Assembly: GCF_024714495.1 (NCBI RefSeq)
Contig: NZ_JAMZMJ010000012.1
Location: 1-64,000, forward strand
Source: Marinoscillum pacificum
GTDB lineage: Bacteria; Bacteroidota; Bacteroidia; Cytophagales; Cyclobacteriaceae
Direction: 5' to 3'
Length of the DNA stretch: 64,000 nucleotides
Under the pieces are notes generated by a model. It searched no databases, was not told the origin of the DNA, and saw nothing but the letters and a program-made list of their open reading frames with translations. Position numbers and translations under genes: made by a program. This document shows positions 60,222 to 64,000 of this stretch, one piece after another. Within the stretch, counting starts at the first letter, position 1. The number at the start of each line of letters is the position of its first letter.

Positions 60222-62682
60222 ATTCCTCTTTAAGCTGATCCACAGGATTTAACCTGGACGCTTTGATCGTTTGAATGCTGGTGGATAGCACTGCGATGAG
60301 TACCATTAATAGGCCCGCCATAAAAATTGTGAATAGAGAGATGTCTGTACGCAATTCATAGTTTTGAATCCACCGACTCATCATATACCAGCTAAGTGGT
60401 GCGGCAATGATAAAGCCGACTAGCAAGAGCCTTCCAAAATCACTGGAAAGCATCATCCAAATATTGGCTACCGTAGCTCCTAGTACTTTTCTTACGCCAA
60501 TTTCCTTTGTTCTTTTTTCTATGACATAAGCTACTAGTCCAAACAAGCCTAAACAAGCGATGATCACTGCGAGTATTGAGAAGGCTGTTAGCAACTTTCC
60601 GAAATTGATGGTTTGGGTAAAAATCTCAGCATATTCTTGATCAGCAAATGTGTAGGAGAATGGACTTTTTGCAGTAATCGTCTGCCATTTGCTTTCAGCA
60701 GAATTCAAGATATCTTGTATCTCATCGCTTGTAGCTGATTCATTAAGGTCTACAACCATCTTTGTTTGAGGGTTTCTAAAAATAGGGGCGCTATGATCTA
60801 GAATGGCCACTGGGTATTTCGTTTGCGAAAGCGAGGTGTTGAAATCATTCATAACACCCACTATTTTGAAATCCACAGAATGGTACTGAATGTCTTCCCC
60901 AATAGCATCTAGATTGGATTCGAATCCGAATGCCTTCACAAAGTATTCATTCACTACAATGTTCGTAGAGTCAAAAAAGGACTTTTCTAAACCCCGACCT
61001 TCGATAAGTTGGATATCAAAACTAGGAATGAATGATTCATCAGCGGTGAGGTAGTTTACAGACAGGTTATAGTCTTTGTCTCCTCGCCTCTTGAAATTGT
61101 CAAAGTCAAAGATCATAGGAGGAGTATCACTAACGATGCTCACATATTTCACCTTAGGGTTAGATAAGAGTTCGTTTCGGTAAGTTTCCATCTGAGATTC
61201 TGAGCCCAATCTATTCACATGCTCTACAATGATTTTATTTTCCTTGTCAAACCCAAGATCATAATTCATCCAGTAGCTCACTTGATCCTTAACTATGAGT
61301 GTACAGGCAATCATAGTGATGCTAATGGCAAATTGCGCTGTTACGAGTATATTTCTAATCTTTCCATCTTTCAGGCCGAGAGAAAGCTTTCCTTTAAGCA
61401 CTTTGGCTGGCTGAAATGATGATAAGTAAAATGCAGGGTAAAGTCCACCTAGCATCCCTACAAGAAGTGTAGAAAACACGATTGTGAGTAATGCAATTGG
61501 TGAGAGCATTGTAGATGTTGTTAATTCTGTGTCCACAATACCGTTGAAGAATGGAAGAATAAGCTCAGTTAAGAAAAAGCCAATAAGAACTGAAGCAACT
61601 ACATAAATCAGGGATTCCGTCAGGAATTGGTAGATAAGATTAGATCTGCCTGATCCAATAACTTTTCGAATGCCCACCTCCTTTGCACGGCTGGCAGATT
61701 TGGCGGTAGAGAGGTTGATGAAATTGATTAGTGAGAGAATAAGAATTAGGCTGCCAATTCCCCATAAGACATAAATATTCTGAATGTTTCCGACCTGATT
61801 CAGTCTGGAATAAACATTAGTAGACCGCAAATGAATGTCTAAGAGAGGTTGGATATAAAGATCCCATTCCTCACCGGATGCAATAAACTCCTGATAACTG
61901 ATACCTCTATACTTCTGCAGGAATGCTTCCAGGTATTTACCAGGGACTGCCGCTACTTTATCAGCAACTGAAGTTGGGTTTGCATCTTCTCTAAGTAATC
62001 CGAATGTCACAAAAGTGGTCCACATCCAGGAATCTCTTCTATCTGCTACATTTGGAAGAGAAGTCATAGAAATAAGGAAATCAAACTCAATATGAGATGT
62101 AGGAGGTACATCTGTGGTGATACCAGTAACCTTATATGATTTTTTATCCGCACCTTCACCTATTTCCAAATATTCGCCGAGTGCTTCTTGATCCTTGAAG
62201 TATTTCTTGGCTGTTTCTTTTGTGAGAATTATCGAATTTGGGCTAGAAAGAGCGGTTGATTGATCTCCTTGTAAGAGAGGGAATGTAAAGATCTCCAGGA
62301 AGTTCTCATCGACAGCTAGGACTTTTTCTTCTTCAAATACAATGGGTTGAGAGCCAATAGAGCGACTGATCACCTGAGGTCCAGTTGGGTGTGCCCTCGT
62401 GAGTGCTTCGAATTCTGGTACTTCTTCACGCAAAGCATGAACTACAGCAGGTCCAGTGGAGCCAAACAGAGCATCGTCATCTCCCCAGATGAAGGTTTGA
62501 TTGATTCTGTAGATACGCTCTGCATTGGAGTGAAACTTGTCGTACTGCAATTCATAACTAGTATAAAGGGCGATGGTAATGCATACCATAATCCCTAGAG
62601 ATAGGCCTAGTATATGGATAAAGGCAAAGAATCTTTGTCTTTGAATAGAGCGGATAGCAACTGTGAGTAAATTCTTAAACAT
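60220..62682 (-). CDS. ABC transporter permease, MacB/FtsX type
   Basis: About 820 residues; the start is set at the ATG at 62682 (MFKNLLTVAIRSIQRQRFFA), the usual N terminus for this family, while an ATG 8 codons upstream adds only a polar stretch. The layout is one N-terminal helix, a MacB-like periplasmic domain, three FtsX helices in the middle (region SRAKEVGIRKVIGSGRSNLI), a second periplasmic domain and three C-terminal helices (KEIGVRKVLGATVANIWMML). The duplicated FtsX core is typical of Bacteroidota permeases. The ATPase partner is not adjacent. Possible roles are export of peptides, lipoproteins or antibiotics. Confidence 0.9.
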   Translation of the reverse strand: MFKNLLTVAIRSIQRQRFFAFIHILGLSLGIMVCITIALYTSYELQYDKFHSNAERIYRINQTFIWGDDDALFGSTGPAVVHALREEVPEFEALTRAHPTGPQVISRSIGSQPIVFEEEKVLAVDENFLEIFTFPLLQGDQSTALSSPNSIILTKETAKKYFKDQEALGEYLEIGEGADKKSYKVTGITTDVPPTSHIEFDFLISMTSLPNVADRRDSWMWTTFVTFGLLREDANPTSVADKVAAVPGKYLEAFLQKYRGISYQEFIASGEEWDLYIQPLLDIHLRSTNVYSRLNQVGNIQNIYVLWGIGSLILILSLINFINLSTAKSASRAKEVGIRKVIGSGRSNLIYQFLTESLIYVVASVLIGFFLTELILPFFNGIVDTELTTSTMLSPIALLTIVFSTLLVGMLGGLYPAFYLSSFQPAKVLKGKLSLGLKDGKIRNILVTAQFAISITMIACTLIVKDQVSYWMNYDLGFDKENKIIVEHVNRLGSESQMETYRNELLSNPKVKYVSIVSDTPPMIFDFDNFKRRGDKDYNLSVNYLTADESFIPSFDIQLIEGRGLEKSFFDSTNIVVNEYFVKAFGFESNLDAIGEDIQYHSVDFKIVGVMNDFNTSLSQTKYPVAILDHSAPIFRNPQTKMVVDLNESATSDEIQDILNSAESKWQTITAKSPFSYTFADQEYAEIFTQTINFGKLLTAFSILAVIIACLGLFGLVAYVIEKRTKEIGVRKVLGATVANIWMMLSSDFGRLLLVGFIIAAPLSWYMMSRWIQNYELRTDISLFTIFMAGLLMVLIAVLSTSIQTIKASRLNPVDQLKEE

Positions 62683-62892
62683 GGACTTTCGGTTTGGATT
62701 TACCATACCAAAATTGCTGCCACATAATGTAAGTGGTTGATAAATAATGTGTTGTGTGTTTTGGTGTGCTGGATGACTGCTCGAATATGGACAGTTTTGT
62801 TCGATATTATGATGAATTTACGTAGGCTTTAAGGGAAACGCGTAATTTCAATGTTTAGGCGATACCCTCTTATAATCCTCTTGCGTCATTCT

Positions 62893-62900
62893 CATCTTTG
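62893..62900 (+). promoter_or_regulatory. Weak -7 box upstream of the SiaC-like gene
   Basis: CATCTTTG differs from TAnnTTTG by one base. It would place the start of transcription near 62907, before the ATG codons at 62911 and 62950. No -33 box is clear. Confidence 0.3.
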
Positions 62901-62949
62901 TATTGTAGTTATGACAAATAAACGCAAACCGACTAAAAGACTAAAAAAT

Positions 62950-63396
62950 ATGACAACTTCAAGCATCGCAGCCCCAAGTTACCTGACATCTTATACCAAT
63001 ACTATGACAGGTTTTTCATCACAGTCACAAGGGTTTGTTCTGGATGCAACGTCAACTACCCCATTGATTAAATACAGCAAAAGTCATAATTCACTTGTGG
63101 TACGTGGAAACTCTATATCCACAAACATGGAAGACTTTTATAAGCCAATCATGGCTATGTTAAAAAATGATGCGCTCACTAGCAGATCGGTAACTGTTGA
63201 AGTGAGTTTGATCAACATGAATTTGCCGACTCTAAAGGTATTGTTTGACCTATTCAAATACCTGGAGCTAAAGAAATTAACAGGTGGCAATGTAGAGGTG
63301 ATTTGGAGAGTTGATGCCACCAATCCTGAAATGATCGATACAGGTTTGAACTTTTCAGACCTGTACGATTTGGATTTCAAAGTATTAACGAAATAG
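62950..63396 (+). CDS. SiaC-like regulatory phosphoprotein (DUF1987)
   Basis: The start is set at the ATG at 62950 (MTTSSIAAPSYLT); alternatives at 62851 and 62911 would add basic leader sequence that the neighbouring paralog lacks. The 148-residue product has the SiaC/DUF1987 pattern: a strand with NSLVVRGNSISTNMEDFYKP, the central VTVEVSLINMNLPTLKVLFD helix, then GGNVEVIWRVDATNPEMIDT and a short C-terminal LKVLTK-like end. In Pseudomonas SiaC is phosphorylated by SiaB and controls a diguanylate cyclase. No siaA or siaB gene is in view here. Confidence 0.8.
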   Translation: MTTSSIAAPSYLTSYTNTMTGFSSQSQGFVLDATSTTPLIKYSKSHNSLVVRGNSISTNMEDFYKPIMAMLKNDALTSRSVTVEVSLINMNLPTLKVLFDLFKYLELKKLTGGNVEVIWRVDATNPEMIDTGLNFSDLYDLDFKVLTK

Positions 63397-63433
63397 GTTT
63401 TTAGATTAGTTGTTAGTTAGGTTTTAGCGATTA

Positions 63434-63463
63434 AGGGGTGCACAATAGTGCACCTCTTTTTTT
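63434..63463 (+). terminator. Terminator between the two SiaC-like genes
   Basis: AGGGGTGCAC (63434-63443) pairs with GTGCACCTCT (63448-63457), with one G-T pair and a 4-base AATA loop, then seven T residues. It shows the two paralogs are transcribed separately. Confidence 0.9.
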
Positions 63464-63608
63464 GTAAATAGGGGAAGTGCCTATCCATTCAGGTGAATTG
63501 CGTAATCTTTCAAGATGAGTAAAATGCTCTAATAATTCCTTGATTGATACAATAATTTAGTGATCGTAACCACTTTGAGTATTTATTGAAACTATAACTA
63601 TCACGATT

Positions 63609-64000
63609 ATGAACACCAACCAGATTGTTCACACAGGTTTACGTGTGTCTAAGCCGCATGGCAATTATTCTGAAACAACTAAAGCTCACAATTCACCCGT
63701 GAAATTCGACCCGATAAATGGAACATTGATCTTAAAAGGAAAAATAACGCAAAGGGATTTGCATCACTTTTATTTTCCAATTAAAAGTCAATTAGCAATG
63801 CATCTTGAGAAGAAGCAAGAGCTGATTGTAGGTATTTTCTTGTCTGATCTTGATTTCGCGAATGTGAAGATGTTATTCGAGCTTTTCACATATGTGAGAC
63901 GGGTGAAGAAGAGTGGAGCTAGTATTAAAGTAAAATGGTTTATCAGTCCGTTTGATGCTCACTTGTTAGATATAGCTCAAGATTTTGAACAATTGTTTAA
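63609..64000 (+). CDS. Second SiaC-like (DUF1987) protein, truncated by window end
   Basis: An open frame from the ATG at 63609 runs to the window end (about 130 codons). The translation starts MNTNQIVHTGLRVSKPHGN and aligns with the preceding gene: NSPVKFDPINGTLILKG, ELIVGIFLSDLDFANVKMLF, ASIKVKWFISPFDAHLLDIA. It is therefore a tandem paralog. In the central helix it reads DFAN where the first copy reads NLPT. The stop lies outside the window. Confidence 0.75.
   Translation, partial: MNTNQIVHTGLRVSKPHGNYSETTKAHNSPVKFDPINGTLILKGKITQRDLHHFYFPIKSQLAMHLEKKQELIVGIFLSDLDFANVKMLFELFTYVRRVKKSGASIKVKWFISPFDAHLLDIAQDFEQLF

Overview
The window is a stretch of a Bacteroidota chromosome. The gene set points to a gliding or marine Cytophagia-type lineage, but the sequence does not fix the genus. 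The evidence is a SprA translocon of the type IX secretion system followed by gcvH and a VanZ gene, a secreted protein with a T9SS-like C-terminal domain, families typical of the phylum (DUF4292, DUF4837, DUF1599, BT_3928-like), promoters with the Bacteroidota -7 box TAnnTTTG, many TTG starts and about 40% GC in the lines counted by hand. Almost everything is housekeeping. No tRNA, CRISPR array, insertion sequence or integrase was seen.

Layout. 1-160: end of an rRNA operon (5S and terminator). 254-6161: a very large exported TPR-CHAT protein and an M28 peptidase. 6244-9224 (minus): proS-nfeD-floA. 9351-12328: an exported low-complexity Ser/Arg protein and a FadL-like outer membrane protein. 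12325-14452 (minus): DUF1599-DoxX/MauE-aroK operon with ATGA overlaps. 14490-16252: folP-cdaA. 16254-18733: threonine catabolism, with kbl and tdh divergent. 18863-25772: enoyl-CoA hydratase, flippase, nucleotidyltransferase, TPR protein, DUF4292 lipoprotein and an EnvC-like protein, closely packed. 25818-32895: tatA, gatA, a LysM lytic transglycosylase, a DUF4837 lipoprotein, malic enzyme and ruvA. 32909-41689: sprA, gcvH, vanZ-like, tonB. 41880-43535: DUF5107 protein. 43586-48136: hutH-hutU with a divergent LysR gene. 48138-52063 (minus): plsC, gatC and a membrane-TPR protein. 52167-54405: a NatAB-like ABC transporter. 54485-56726: an SdpC/SdpA/SdpB-like toxin operon. 57076-60168: a histidine kinase, atpD and atpC. 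60220-62682 (minus): a FtsX/MacB-type permease. 62950-64000: two SiaC-like (DUF1987) paralogs, the second cut by the window end.

The most notable region is 54384-56812. Three genes in the order precursor, SdpA-like, SdpB-like resemble the Bacillus subtilis sporulation-delaying-protein toxin and its maturation proteins, here in a Gram-negative. The two lines counted in this block have 20-27% GC against 40% in two flanking lines. The block is bracketed by a 21-bp direct repeat (20/21 identical) whose left copy is the 3' end of the ABC permease gene. This looks like a transferred toxin cassette inserted at a gene end. No SdpI/SdpR-type immunity pair is visible. Candidates for immunity are the adjacent ABC transporter or a 24-codon cationic reading frame one base after the SdpB stop.

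Other items of interest are a 13-bp perfect inverted repeat that includes the first base of the CHAT gene's start codon, a palindrome in the hutH/LysR promoter, a palindrome just upstream of the histidine kinase, and an EnvC-like protein with a degenerate LytM active site.
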